This document shows, in pieces, positions 23,902 to 35,577 of a DNA stretch of 64,000 bases (the stretch's first letter is position 1; each line of letters begins with the position of its first letter). The DNA is from Psilocybe azurescens (lineage: Eukaryota; Basidiomycota; Agaricomycetes; Agaricales; Agrocybaceae): positions 1-64,000 of the forward strand of contig JAJIRX010000737.1 of NCBI GenBank assembly GCA_023853785.1, in the 5' to 3' direction. Made by a program: the position numbers and the translations under genes. The notes beneath the pieces are model-generated. The model had not been told where the DNA came from, made no database searches, and saw only the letters and a program-made list of their open reading frames with translations.

Positions 23902-25665
23902 CTAGCCGGAATATCCAAGTTGACCACAGTCAGAGTCGAGACTATCCTCGATACTAGCCAGAACAGCACCGTATCCGGCTTGAACTAATCTCGAGAGCTC
24001 TTTCTTCTTTGAGTAGATGGTCAAAATAACTTGTGCAAAATATGTGGGAGGAGCGATGCTGGAATAGAGCCTAGGCTCTGCATTTAGGCTGGCTAATGAA
24101 CCAAGAGGTAAAGTATTGCTTCGTAAGTGAGGATCAAACGAAAAGGTGATAATGTCCTTACTATCGGGATGTTCCATAGAGTAGAAACGTACAAAATCCA
24201 TCGGATTCTTTCTCTTTCATTCCATAATGCACTGTGGAGAAGTCAACAATAACATCGGCATTCTCCAGTGATCCAATCCCCTTGGAACCGGAGGTGGTCA
24301 GTGAAGACGGATGCACCTCGTCAAAGCATAGCTTTCGAGCAGCTTCAACTATCCGAGGTCCTGATATTTGCTCTTTAAATATATTGCGCAGTGGCCATTC
24401 AATTATCTTGGTTGATACACATTCATAACGGTCATGGTTGTGAATACGTTCGAAGATGGTGCGAGCATCTGCAAGGTTCTGTAGGCGTTCAGTATATACA
24501 ACATCAACAATCAACTGAGTAAACGGACGGGATCAGTGGTAGCCTCAATCTGAGGCATGATGTCGTCTGTGAGGGTTAGATATTGCTTTGGGTTGAAGAC
24601 ACGTTGTGCGATCTGCATGAACGGGTCGGCTGCGAGAAGGGCATCTGTAATCATGTAGTTGATAGCCTTTGCTACGAAAAATGTCACACAAAAGTTTCAA
24701 GCCGATCGGTCAAGAGATGACCTACACGTAATATTGTTGTAGATTGACTTGTATAATTTGAAACGAGAGTCAGCGAGATCGTAGATATGACTTGCGTCCT
24801 TGATATTGTAGCAGATTTGGTTGTCGATTACTCGAGAAGATCCAATGAGACTGTAAACATAGACAACGATAGTACTTCTCGAAATGCTGATGGGCGTACC
24901 ATGATAATGGAAAAGATATAGGCGCGCCTATCAAGTGATTATCTCGATGAATGTAATCGAACCTAAATCATCAGCATTACAATTTATATAAAACATGAAG
25001 CTGCATGGGCTCACTTGTCGACGTCGAAGCCATTTCTTTTATTCGCAACAATGTCGAATAGAAACTGCTTTTCATAAGGACTAGAGGTCTTCAATCAGTC
25101 AATACTATACTGAAAGAATCAGACCTACGTTCTTGAATGATCTCCTGCAATTAGGGCTTTGATAAAGAGCTGATCCTTGACAGGTATGGGGATCTTTCTT
25201 TCTTCGATGATGTCATTGAACATCATTTCCGACCCTTCCTCATGGTGCCATCTCCTGCCTTTCCTGATAAAAAATAAGTATACTAATAATATGGCAGATA
25301 ATCGTAACGAACAAAGCAGCTGGCATGAAAAGCCCATCCCAGAGATGACTCCACGGACCATGTCCAAGATCGTGACATAGTCCAGCGATTTCGACGCAAT
25401 CAACATCGCGGTCCGTGATCTCCAATCGCGGTTGTTTTGCTTTCAGATGTGAGACCATCTGTCGTGCAAGGTAGGCAACACCTTCGCAAAGAGTCATATT
25501 ACATATATCAAGGCGCATGGCGGTACTCGCCTAGGGAGTGTTCGAACCGACTATACGAGGTGTTTGACCAACCTGCGTAATCTATTGTCCCAAGCTGCTT
25601 GATGTTACGCAACCTCTGAAATTGCTTTCTGAGCCAGTTATGTCAGAATTGACGAAGAATTCTCT
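23902..25665 (-). pseudogene. SAMHD1-like HD-domain phosphohydrolase, degraded
   Basis: Reading 3' to 5': FQRLRNIKQLGTIDYA near 25,600, then [13 protein letters not shown] and [20 protein letters not shown], which holds the HD pair. [14 protein letters not shown] follows, then LIAGDHSRT, VANKRNGFDVDKFDYIHRDN with the distal metal Asp, ICYNIKDASHIYDLADSRFK and LLAADPFMQIAQRVFNPKQY, down to LTIYSKKKELSRLVQAGY. The order matches fungal SAMHD1-like dNTPase proteins. The segment that should carry the first metal His (RFEHSLG in relatives) is missing or scrambled, and stops interrupt the frame there. Further frame switches occur near 24,510 and 24,205. No N-terminal exon with the usual DPVHDYI-type motif was found. 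It is probably a pseudogene, although sequence errors contribute. Confidence 0.65.
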
Positions 25666-27208
25666 ACGGGCAGCGCAAGTGAACGCACGCATCAGTAAAT
25701 CGTCTGATCATAACTACACGGAATGATTAAAGATCGGGGTGCATGAATGCACCGTGAATGAATGACGTTGCTTGATCAGTGTTTGTTGATGTGGTCTTCG
25801 GTATGCGCCGTTGTCTTCGAACTCCGCGGGACATGACTGTAGCTTCACAAATTATTCAAGAACTACACTCACCAGTGACAAGATCTATTCATGTTAGGCG
25901 CCTCACCGAATGCTATCAAGTCTTAACGAAATAGGCTAGGTGAGCCTGAACAGACAACATTATGATGTTCGGAGAGCGCACAAAAGGTAAAGTGATTCAG
26001 AGACTCCATTGTTTTGAGGTGTCATTCTTCCACTTTCACCGTCTACGAAGTTTCTCAACCATTGCTCAGATACAGTAATCATGTTCTATTATAATTGAAA
26101 GGAATAGTTACAACAAGTAATACCTCTCTCCGTGCGGAGCACGGGTACCCTGCTGGTGCGATTTAAATAACGACATCGGAGTATGTTTTTTCTGGAGAAC
26201 GCAATCCAATTCCGTTTATATCACTCAATACTCTCGAGGAGGTTTTCAGTGCTGAATAGTTCTTGAAGGAATATGACGCGACGAAGGTAGGGATGCGAAG
26301 TTGCCCCGGCGTAAAACCGAATGGAGCCCTTAATCTGTGTTTTGGAGGATATAGCAGTCTGATCCCAATCTTGAACGGAATCATCGGTAGGCATGCGACA
26401 GTCCTTTCTGTTATATATGAGACGAAGATTTCCCTCCGTGACTTCCTTGTGGTGTTTGCGGCAAAGGACCTTTCGTCGTAAGTCATTGGCAGTCGGAGAT
26501 CCAATAGGTAAGCCCTCGTTCTTTTCGTCGTTATATTCTCTGACCATCGGATTCTCAGTCCATGTTGGAGATCAAAGACGGTACTGTAAATTCCAATCGT
26601 ATTTTCCGTAATCTCGAGACTGCAAAAACTAAGTACCTGCTGGTCGGTTTTTGCAAGTGAAAGTTACCCGCTTGTGGGTACGCTGTCTAGATCGTGAGAA
26701 GAGAGGCGTCTACATGATCAGGTAGCACCACAAATGACTGCGCAAGCTATCCTCATGAGCTGCTGTCTATTCATTCGTAGTTGACAGAATTGCTCTAAAA
26801 GTCCCACACACCCATCCCCTGAGAGTTTCTATGAGAGTTTCTACATCGCGAGTCAAGAAACTGTAAACATACCAGGTAGAGTAGAACTACAAAAGGGTAC
26901 CATTTCCATCGGTCGCTACACCTAGAGATGAGGTGGCATTTGTGCCTCCATCAACTACCTTTTCCACACACTTAAGTACCGACTTTGCTAGAAACGCAAT
27001 GTCTTGGCACCGCCGTCCTGGAAAGAATTATGTTCCCACAATTTCAGCATCACGTGTGAGAAAATAGACTAATCTTCGACTTGGGCGTCGAGATATTCAA
27101 ACATTTAAACATCGATCTTCTCACTCAACCCCGTTGCATATTTTCTTCATCGACCACCATACATCCGAGGTATTATCTCTGCCTTGACTTTATCTACACC
27201 CTTCTGCC
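25666..27208. other. Intergenic region with unassigned frames
   Basis: Overlapping minus-strand frames at 26163-26504 and 26221-26547 have no recognisable domain and are probably not genes. Nothing else is supported before the SDR promoter. Confidence 0.3.
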
Positions 27209-28418
27209 ATGGATTTAGGTCTTGAAGGTGTTCATGTATTGGTTACCGGTTAGCATCCTATATTTATGAATACCATTTCAGTCACTGAATTACCATTCTA
27301 GGGGCTAGTGGTGGTATAGGCTTAGAGACTGCGGAGCTATTCTATGGTGAGTCATGACTGATTCTCATCGATCCATTAATATTATAAGATCTAACAAATA
27401 TTCGTAGAGCAAGGAGCTATTGTGACAGCACACTATCATAGGAATTTCAAACCTTTGGAATCCTTCGTCGATTCAAGGAGTCAGGCTATCAAAGCTGATC
27501 TGACAAAGGAAGAAGAAGTCATTGAGCTCTTCAAATCAGCAACATACACCTACGGCCCTATTCAGATTCTGGTCATCAATCATGCCATCAGTGTTGTCGA
27601 GGACGCAAATCTATGGGAAATGTCCTTTGACCGGTGGAAAACCACGATCGAAACCAATCTAAACTCTTCTTTCCTCGTGGCCCGTGAATATTTAAGGCAG
27701 CTGAAGACTATGGCTCCTGATCTCAAAGAGGAGGCATGCATCATCTTAATTGGGAGCACAGCAGGAAAGTACGGTTAGTACTACACCTTTTTCATTGCCT
27801 GCGGATTTCAAACGTATTTGATGAAATTCTAGGCGAAGCGGGTCATGCTGACTACGCTGCTTCAAAGAGCGGTAAGTGATTATCTTAAAATAGTTCACTT
27901 CCAATATTTATGAACGATGAACGTGTAGCAATGATGTATGGTCTAACGATGTCTCTCAAGAATGAGATCGTCAAACTTGCACCCAAAGGGCGAGTTAACT
28001 GTATTGGCCCCGGTTGGGTTAGGACGGTGCGGCTAGCTCTACCATTCTTTTGACATAGCAGAAGTAGTTGACGTTGTGTCCAATTAGGCCATGGCAACCG
28101 ACTCCTTAAAAGAACCCTCATGTTGCTTATAGCGCTCTTGCTACGTGAGCGCATTCCCTACGATATGATGTGGTCTACTTATATCGTAAACCCAGAACTC
28201 CGCTCAAAAAGATCGCTGAACCTAACGACATCGCAAATCAAATCTTGATTTTGTCGTCAAATAAGATCTCTGGACACGTAACTGGTCAAGTACTCATGAT
28301 CGAAGGTGGTATGGAAGGTCGGTTGAATGTTCTATGTTTTGGATGGTGAAGGAACTTATTCCATTCTTTGCTAGGCCGTCTTCTTAATCAACCAGAAGAC
28401 GTCGGAATCACATTCTAA
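27209..28418 (+). CDS. Short-chain dehydrogenase/reductase (SDR)
   Basis: Eight exons: 27209-27248, 27302-27346, 27408-27773, 27833-27871, 27929-28026, 28088-28144, 28196-28317 and 28375-28418. The cofactor motif is VTGASGGIGLE, split by intron 1. The NNAG position reads INHAIS. Catalytic Ser is in IILIGSTAGKYGE, and Tyr and Lys are in ADYAASKSAMMYGL. The C-terminus has SGHVTGQVLMIEGGM. It is a classical SDR of ~265 residues using NAD(P)H; the substrate is unknown. Exon 6 contains one suspected extra C at 28115-28117 (CCC, two expected). Removing it restores DSLKEPHVAYSALATTPLKK across the next intron; as written, a stop follows. All other splice phases are consistent. Confidence 0.82.
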
Positions 28419-28725
28419 CTATAATGCATACAGATTCCAGGGTTACCTCTGCAGATTCAAAGAATGCGCGTCGGCATTCGGCTTTGTACTCTCGTACTTA
28501 AGCAAAAGTATTCACTTCATGGGTATCAGCAAAGTTACAAGTTCTGCTACGTAGACTACCAAACAAGTCGATAGCCTCGCAAGATAAGTTTAAATGGTAT
28601 ATATCAGCAGGATTGCAAGAAATAAAATAAAAACGAAGGAACGAAGATAGAATATCTGATATACTGCTTTTCCACCTCAAAAATTTCGAAGCGTCCAAGA
28701 TTTCTCCATACATACCACTTTTCAT
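28419..28725. other. Convergent intergenic region
   Basis: Tail-to-tail spacer between the SDR (+) and GH3 (-) genes. Nothing else visible. Confidence 0.4.
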
Positions 28726-31700
28726 TCATACTGGTACGGTTCCTTTCAATCTCACGTCCCGGCTGCTCGCTCCAATGGACACACCAATCTTCCCTGCGGG
28801 CTTCCTCCATCCTTGATGCTCTACATCCCATATCGATAGGTCGTACCGTGAGAATGTGATAGTGACACTCGTCTTCTCGCCAGGTGAGACTTCCGTATTC
28901 GTAAAGCCTTTCAGCACAGAAGGAGGCTCCCCGGACGATGCAGGGAAGTTAATGTACAATTGGGGGATCTATTGATAGTATACCGTCAATATATCGATCC
29001 AGGATACTCTAAAGAAGAAGCAACGTACATCTCCACCAAATACTTGCCCGGTGTTCTTGATTTGGAATGTAGCTTGGAAAGCAGGTCGGTGTAGCCTGTC
29101 AAAATAACAATCTGTAAGATTATAACGGGCAGTGTATTATATCACTAGACTGACCATAAAGCTCTAGAAGAGCCTTCGCCGATAGCCGTGGCATTTCCAT
29201 TCTCCCAAGCTGTGATCAATGGTTGCTCTGCCGGTGTAGCTTCAGTTTGGACTTTTGTTACTGTCAAGTCCGCTATAAGCGAAGCTGGTATAGCTCAATC
29301 CAAATCCAAATTCAAAGCGAGGGGTTATGTTGAACTTAAATAAATGAAGCTTAGTATTGAATGGTACTATAGAGACTGGTAGTCGCTTACCGAGTCGAAG
29401 TGTCGATAATCGATATTCAACCTGTATCCCAAGATGTTCGCACTAAGTACAACTCCTTCAAATGAACCAGTAAAGTCACTCACCCTTCGGTGTACGGAAT
29501 CGACAAAACATCCCTATTATTGCCGGCCAAATTCACTTGGGCCGGATAATCCGAGACGCTCTTCGCAATAGTATATGGCAGCCTTCCAGACGGGTTCCAA
29601 GCACCATAGAGCACATCCGCAAGGGCATTGCCTACTTCACTTCCAGGCAACCCCGCCCACACTACAGCAGTCACGTTGGGGTGGTCGATCCATGGTTCCA
29701 GGATGAGAGGTCCCACGCTATTCACAATAACGATAGTATTGTTGTTCTGCGCTGCTACGGCCTGGACTAGGGCGTCGCCTCCATGCCAGGCTGTCAAGTT
29801 TTTACTGGAAAGAAGACAATATTTTCACATTGCCTGTGGGACTACGTCGAGAGAAAGAGCTTACCGGTCACCTTCGTTCCCGTCGACAGTAATGTAGTCT
29901 TCTCCACTATCAGAAACAAGGAACACAAGAGCAGTCGTCCTCTTCTTGGCCATATTGCCAGCTCGAGGAAGGTTGAAGTCGTCAAAGAACCACGAAATAC
30001 TTGAGTGGAATTCGCGGGCTTTAGTCTGGATTGCGTCGAGAGGCTATGATGGTAGACCCATAACTTAGATACAAGTCAACGCAGGGGACGATAGACGCGA
30101 AGACGTACAGTGATGAGATATGTGAAGTTGGCAGTTCCAGAACCCCATCCCATGGCGAGAACACCGTCAGAACCTCCCTGCACCAGACAGAATCAGCGAG
30201 TGCTTCAAATCAAACATACACGGACAGAGTTTACCTGATCCGAGAATTCATTAGGTCCAGCCTTCCCAGGCCCCGCTCCGCTCCCCACAAGCACAATGCT
30301 CCTGTCCTTCTTTCCAAGCGGAAGCGCCCCTTCTCATTCTTGAGCAGCACAGCGCTCGCTGCGCCAATTTGTCTCACAACCGTGTTATGGTCATCTTGAA
30401 CATCGATGTGCTCGTTAGTCTCTTCTTTATCCGGGTTGAACGCGTCGAAGTTCGTAGCCGGATAAGACGAGCTGTCTTGTTTGAGAAGGTACCAGGATGC
30501 GAGGATACGTGTGGCCATATCGTCTACGCGGCTTTCGGGGATCGTGCCATTGTTGACGTAGTCGGTGAGGTTAGGCCCGAAATATGAGGTCTCTGAGTTG
30601 AAGGTGATATCTCCTGGCATTGTCATCTGATTTTGGTTGGTTGTTAAGAAAGGTGAGCGTGTACAGAATCAGCAAACACTTACATCCAAGCCGGTGATAG
30701 CAGAGATTGTAGTATGTTGTCTAAAGATCGATACAAAAATAGGTCAACTCCTGGACTTATACCAATAGAAACGTTCAAGGAGATACTAACGCAGACCAGT
30801 CAGACATGATAACTGAGAATGCTTGTTAGGACCAAAATTATTTCCTGAGTCGAAAAGAAGAATTACTTACATCCCTGGAACCCGTACTCTCTCTTAATGA
30901 TATCGTTCAGGACTTTATCATTCTCGCATGCGTATGTACCATTGATAAGATCTAAGAACAGCCGTTTATCAGTACCCGCTTCGCTAGTTTTCAAGGCGAA
31001 AGAAATACATACTGTAGCTGCACATCATACTAGTAACGCCGGCCATCACGCTCTTCAAGAATGGGTGGGCATAGATCTCATGCATCGTCCGATCGTCGAT
31101 ATCTGAACTTGAGGTCGTCCGAAAATGCTCCTGCTCACTGCATCACATAATCATTTCAGTTAATCACGTCTTCTAACGCACGATATCATAAAATACGCGG
31201 GATATAAACCCGAGAATGAAGTACTCACTTGCCAACTAAATGTTTAGCACATGCCTGAACACCTCCCTGTTGCATGCCCAAGATCGTCTCAAACGCTGCT
31301 TCGCCAGTGAGGAATGGGTCTCCACCGAAACCTTCCCAGTTTCTACCTCCCTTCTGCTTGACGCCCCATGTTCATCATGGGCCCCAATGCGATGTTCACA
31401 CCCTTTCCTTTATGTTCCTGGCCCATAGCCAACCCGCGTGCGCGTATCAACCGACGGTTGAAGCTGGTAAGTGTGGTATGATAGATACTTTCAGAAATTC
31501 TGTACAAACGTAACGCGGTAGTGTAACATACGTAGCTGCTGCGTTAATGCCAGCAGGGAATGCTGTCACAAAGTCTCCAAAACGCACACCGAGAGGCGAA
31601 TCCTGCATTCAATAATCCGTACGAGGTTACAGGCCATTTCATCAGCATTTGGCCTAACTTTGGTGGAAGGAAAACAGACCTCTAAACATAAACCTGGCCA

Positions 31701-33021
31701 TCCGCGCCCTCTGATAGGTTCTATGGCGGCAATGTTGCCCTATTAGAGAAGAGTAGAGATGATAACAGTGAGTAATGGAAGGTAGAAACAAATTGTGAAA
31801 CAAATTGTGGAATACGTACGACACATCGACCACCCTGCCAGCCTACTCCTGTGGTAACATTAACCTTTTCTTCTAACGTGAATCCAGCGACCTAAGAATC
31901 GAAATGTATTAGTTTAGTCGATAGGTGACGTTGGTTTGCTGCCGAATAGGAACGTAAGCGAAGCATATGTCAGATGATGCTGGGGGACCGCATGCTGCAG
32001 AGGTTGCAGAACGGATTATCCAGAACATCATTACGCAATCACCAAGAGGCATCCCCAAGGGCAGATATCAAGGGAAATTGCTGCTCGAGAAGATCAAAGC
32101 AGGCCCCGACGATATCAGCCTAATTGAGAGTTGGGTAAACGGGGCATGTGCGTGGCGTGGACCCACGAACGACCATCACATCCACGCGTTCTAGCGCGTG
32201 GATAGAGCCATACAATCGAGGGCACCCAAGCGAAGAAGTTGATGGAGAGATGGACGTATTGTGGATGAAATGAATATGCGTCACAATTTGAAGATGGCAA
32301 TCAAAGGCGCCAGAATGCTTTGGAGCCTTTGCTCCGTAATCGGATGCAGCGATGATCACGGGCATTGATGGCGAGAAACAAAATCAGCTCACTTTTGCCT
32401 TCGCCTTGGTATATGCTGCCTTCCACGCCGGACCAAAATCGGGTATAACAAGGGTACTCTCTCCCACCTACGTTATGTTCCAGGGTATTCCCAAGGGTCA
32501 TCAGAAAGATAAAAATAAATAAGTCAACAAAATATGCAACCAATGATGTCAGAAGCATGGACTGTAAGCATGGTTGGTGCACTCACGTCGGGTGGGCTGC
32601 TGGGGTCGACGGATGGGTATACAGGTGGCAAAGGAACATCAGATGGTACGGGGAAGGGTGAAAACGTGTAGGATGAGATAGGAGGTATAATACGAGGTTG
32701 GGTGACTTGAGGTGTCGCGACTGCTGAGGATGCCGTTATGGGTGCGCTCACCACCGAAGACCCTGAGGATTCTGAGATGGAGGCAGAGACTGAAGAAGAT
32801 GCAGATGCAAAGAAAGAAGAAATAGATGCAGAAATATCGGGGGCACTGGAACTGAGTGCAGTGGCGGAGATGGCGGAGCTTGCTGAAGATGGTATAACCA
32901 CAGAGATGCTACTAAAGAGGCTGGCGGAACTAGATGGAGCAGTAGCGGCTTCATCCTGAGCAAGAACATAGGGTAGAAGAAGAGCACATCGCCAAAAGGC
33001 GGCGGATGTGATAGCGCGCAT
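28726..33021 (-). CDS. Secreted GH3 beta-glucosidase
   Basis: The start [19 protein letters not shown] is a signal peptide. A ~110-residue Ser/Ala-rich linker and a Pro-rich stretch follow. The GH3 N-domain then reads [102 protein letters not shown], and MSDWSA with the nucleophile Asp at 30799-30801. The C-domain has [24 protein letters not shown] and [21 protein letters not shown] fibronectin-III-like end reads [16 protein letters not shown] to GTVPV. It hydrolyses beta-glucosides outside the cell. Two suspected homopolymer errors break the frame. CCC at 31349-31351 (two expected) lies before [17 protein letters not shown] at 30327-30330 (five expected) lies in KNEKGALPLG. First exons: 33021-32587, 32467-32393, 31891-31820, 31739-31680, 31602-31532. 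The 501-nt intron between exons 2 and 3 is exceptionally long. Confidence 0.88.
32181..32202. repeat. Perfect hairpin inside the long GH3 intron
   Basis: TCCACGCG and CGCGTGGA face each other across six bases, an 8-bp GC-rich stem within the 501-nt intron (31892-32392). Confidence 0.6.
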
Positions 33022-34324
33022 GGTTTGAGGAGGAGTTGTTTGGAAGAGGACTAGCCTCGTTCGAGTTTAAAGCTCCTCAAGGCCTTCGTTCGCCGGGTTA
33101 TTTTGGGACGAGTAACGTTATTTACATTCTTACCTAATATGATCACCACTTCATGCCTCGAACCCCATATATGTTTTCCAAATAACCACATGTTCTGCAA
33201 TGTGCATGGCCAACTTTTGCGCAAGTTCATGCCTCGGCACATCCATCCTGACCAGGCTGTCGCGTGCCTACCAGAGACGCGTGGAGGCTGCGTATTTTAA
33301 TTCACACCACTGTTGACACTTGTGAGTTTGTGGTTGGATGATAACCAAGAAGACACACTCACCAATTGGGCTTTTGCAAGCTCTAACAAAGGCAGTTCTT
33401 GCCAAATCCATCCACAAACGGCGTTAGTCCACCTTTAACCCACGCCAATTGACGCTCTCTCATTTTGGTGGTCCACTTTGCGTTTTTTTTCGTTGTTACG
33501 GCGTTTCATCCCCTGCTCATGGTCGTTGAAATATCCAAATTGAACGATAAAAAAGCCTTCCTTACCTGTCAACATACCGAGCTTCTTTCTTCTCCATCAC
33601 CGACTATTTCCGCTGCCGCCCCGCAGCTCTATAGCCCACATCCGTCTCGACATTCAAAAGAACGTTCATTCTGCGACAAACGGTTTCCACGGAATGTTGA
33701 ACTCCTGCTTGCTCGGACACGGACCGTACTTTCTCTTCTGGAAAAATCACACTTTCCGAAAACTGACAGCAATCTTCATGGAACCACATTGCACGAGCCA
33801 AAATTTCTTCACTCCGGAGCCTCTGCTGGCATTCCTTCGAGTCAAATTGAACCGAATGCTGATAGAATGGAGATTATCGTGGTCATATGAGTCGTTTCAG
33901 CGTCCGTTGCGCACCGATGTCGTCCTCCGAATTGCCGTGTACTGTACCGACGGTGCGAGTCGCGAGACACTGAGCACTGCATTGCAGTTATTCTTGTCGG
34001 GCCGAGTCGGACGATCAGAATGGAGAGGTGAGATGACAAATATCAATGTGTGAGACGCGTGACGTCATTCATAACGCATGCGGTTGGTTCAAAGGATGGT
34101 TATCGATGGATACCAATCGCCCTGCGGCTACCTAGATCTAATGCTGGCACCTGTGCTTGAGCTTTAGCAGACCACTGGTGTTATATCTCGTGCCACTTTT
34201 GTGAGGCTCCCTTCATTTCTAGTCTAAAACGATGGAATATTTCATCAAGACTAGTGGGCATATACCATTCATATATCCTAAACGAGCAGGCTTTAGCAAA
34301 GTGTTCGACGAATTCAATGTCTTG

Positions 34325-34428
34325 GGATCACTTCTGGGTTATTTCGATGGGCGTTAGAGCGCTCAGTGCACGCCTTAGGATCACTTCTGGGTTACATGCC
34401 GCGTCGACGGGCGTTAAAGCGTTTAGTG
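34325..34428 (+). repeat. Imperfect direct repeat, two copies
   Basis: GGATCACTTCTGGGTTA starts at 34325 and again at 34378. Both copies are followed by a GGGCGTTA(G/A)AGCG...AGTG ending. The second copy is a few bases longer. Confidence 0.7.
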
Positions 34429-34719
34429 TGTTTGTCACGGGCTATCCGGAATTTAGGAGCTTTTATTTCTGTATAGCTCTGCTATAGCATAACTTGGTCC
34501 ATAGCAGTCTGAGATCCTACTAAACCTAGGATCTAAACTTCAGTTACGAAATTGCGTAGGCTGTTAAACAAAACTAGACGGCTTGGTAGATCCCTTGGTT
34601 GGGCTTAGAATTAAAATGTCGAGCTACGGTCACTCCAGCGAATTCTATAGTGTGTTTTAGCTAGAAAACATTTGGAGCTTAGATATCTTTGACTTATGAA
34701 GTACTTGGCCTAATACTGT

Positions 34720-34727
34720 TATAAAAA
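34720..34727 (+). promoter_or_regulatory. TATA box of the Gly-rich secreted protein gene
   Basis: TATAAAAA lies 52 bases before the ATG at 34779, a typical spacing for a strongly expressed fungal gene. Confidence 0.55.
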
Positions 34728-34778
34728 CCAAGCTCTTTTATCATAAACTTCATTCACTCGAATCTTGACATACAAGCA

Positions 34779-35104
34779 ATGTTCAAGCTAACCATTACAT
34801 TTGTCGCCCTCGCTGCCTTCCTTCAAAGCGCCATTGTGCTCTCCAGCCCGATTCCCAGTAAATAATTTTTTGCTGCCTTGGTCGTGAGTCGTCGCTGATT
34901 GGACTCGGATTCGCAGGCGATTCCGTCGAGTCGGACGCTGAACTCGTAGGCCCCGGATACGGTGGCTACGGTGGCTACGGAGGATTTGGGGGCGGATATC
35001 CCCAGCTCGTCGGAGGTGTAGAGCACACTGGCCTGGCTAACTTTGCAGACAACCTCGGAGATGCACTGAACAGCGCCGGAGAAGCCCTCGGTGGATTACT
35101 ATAG
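34779..35104 (+). CDS. Small secreted Gly/Tyr-rich protein, two exons
   Basis: Exon 1 (34779-34857) encodes MFKLTITFVALAAFLQSA and a short region ending SSPIP, a classical signal peptide. A 59-nt intron with TTCGCAG acceptor follows, and exon 2 (34917-35104) continues in phase to TAG. The mature part is ~60 residues. It has an acidic start (DSVESDAELVGPG), a GYGGYGGYGGFGGGY tract, and an amphipathic end NFADNLGDALNSAGEALGG. It has no cysteines, so it is not a hydrophobin. I do not recognise the family. A Gly/Tyr-rich small secreted protein between two glucan-related genes could be a wall-associated or surface protein, which is inference. Signal peptide, intron phase and TATA box support it as a real gene. 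Confidence 0.75.
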
Positions 35105-35577
35105 GAAACTTGCATATCATTATATCATAGGTGGGTTTGCATATAATCTCCGTTGATTTAGGTACTTAATCTCTCATCAACTCCAAATAACGATTTACAG
35201 CAAACACCAGTATCTTAGAACACAATGATGCCTGGCATTCTTAATGCTTGGGGCCCACTTGTACAAAGAGTAGGAATGGTGATCCTTGCAAGTGACAATG
35301 TTTATTTCATGGACTTAAAACCTGCATGCAAATATCAAATGACGGAAGGCTAAGCTTTAAGTTTTGAGAATGAAGACAAGAGGGTCCCGATATAAAAATG
35401 AGTAGCGACCGCTCAAAGATACAAACAAGTAAGAGGAGGCACTGTCGGAGGGTATGTTGGTATCAATCGATATCATCAAAATGTTACAGTCATATAAATT
35501 AAAAGTACCAACGTAATAGAATAATATACCCGCCAGCTCGCAAACGTCACAGACAGTACGATTTGAACAATCGATGC
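35105..35577. other. Convergent intergenic region
   Basis: 3' flanks of the Gly-rich gene (+) and KRE6-like gene (-). Nothing else supported. Confidence 0.35.

Larger units (their letters stand above)
33022..34778. other. Intergenic region upstream of GH3 and of the Gly-rich secreted protein
   Basis: No supported gene. The 141-codon frame at 33465-33890 (+) overlaps others, has no domain and looks spurious. Contains the direct repeat at 34325-34428. Confidence 0.35.

Noticed and set aside
26163..26611. Overlapping frames at 26.2-26.6 kb as a gene
   Set aside because: Both strands are open over the same stretch and no domain or intron logic was found.
28100..28144. Programmed frameshift in the SDR gene
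   Set aside because: The same kind of one-base run change occurs in many unrelated genes in the window, so a common technical cause is simpler.
33465..33890. 141-codon plus-strand frame upstream of GH3
   Set aside because: It has no domain, no plausible splice structure and overlapping frames on both strands. It is probably chance.
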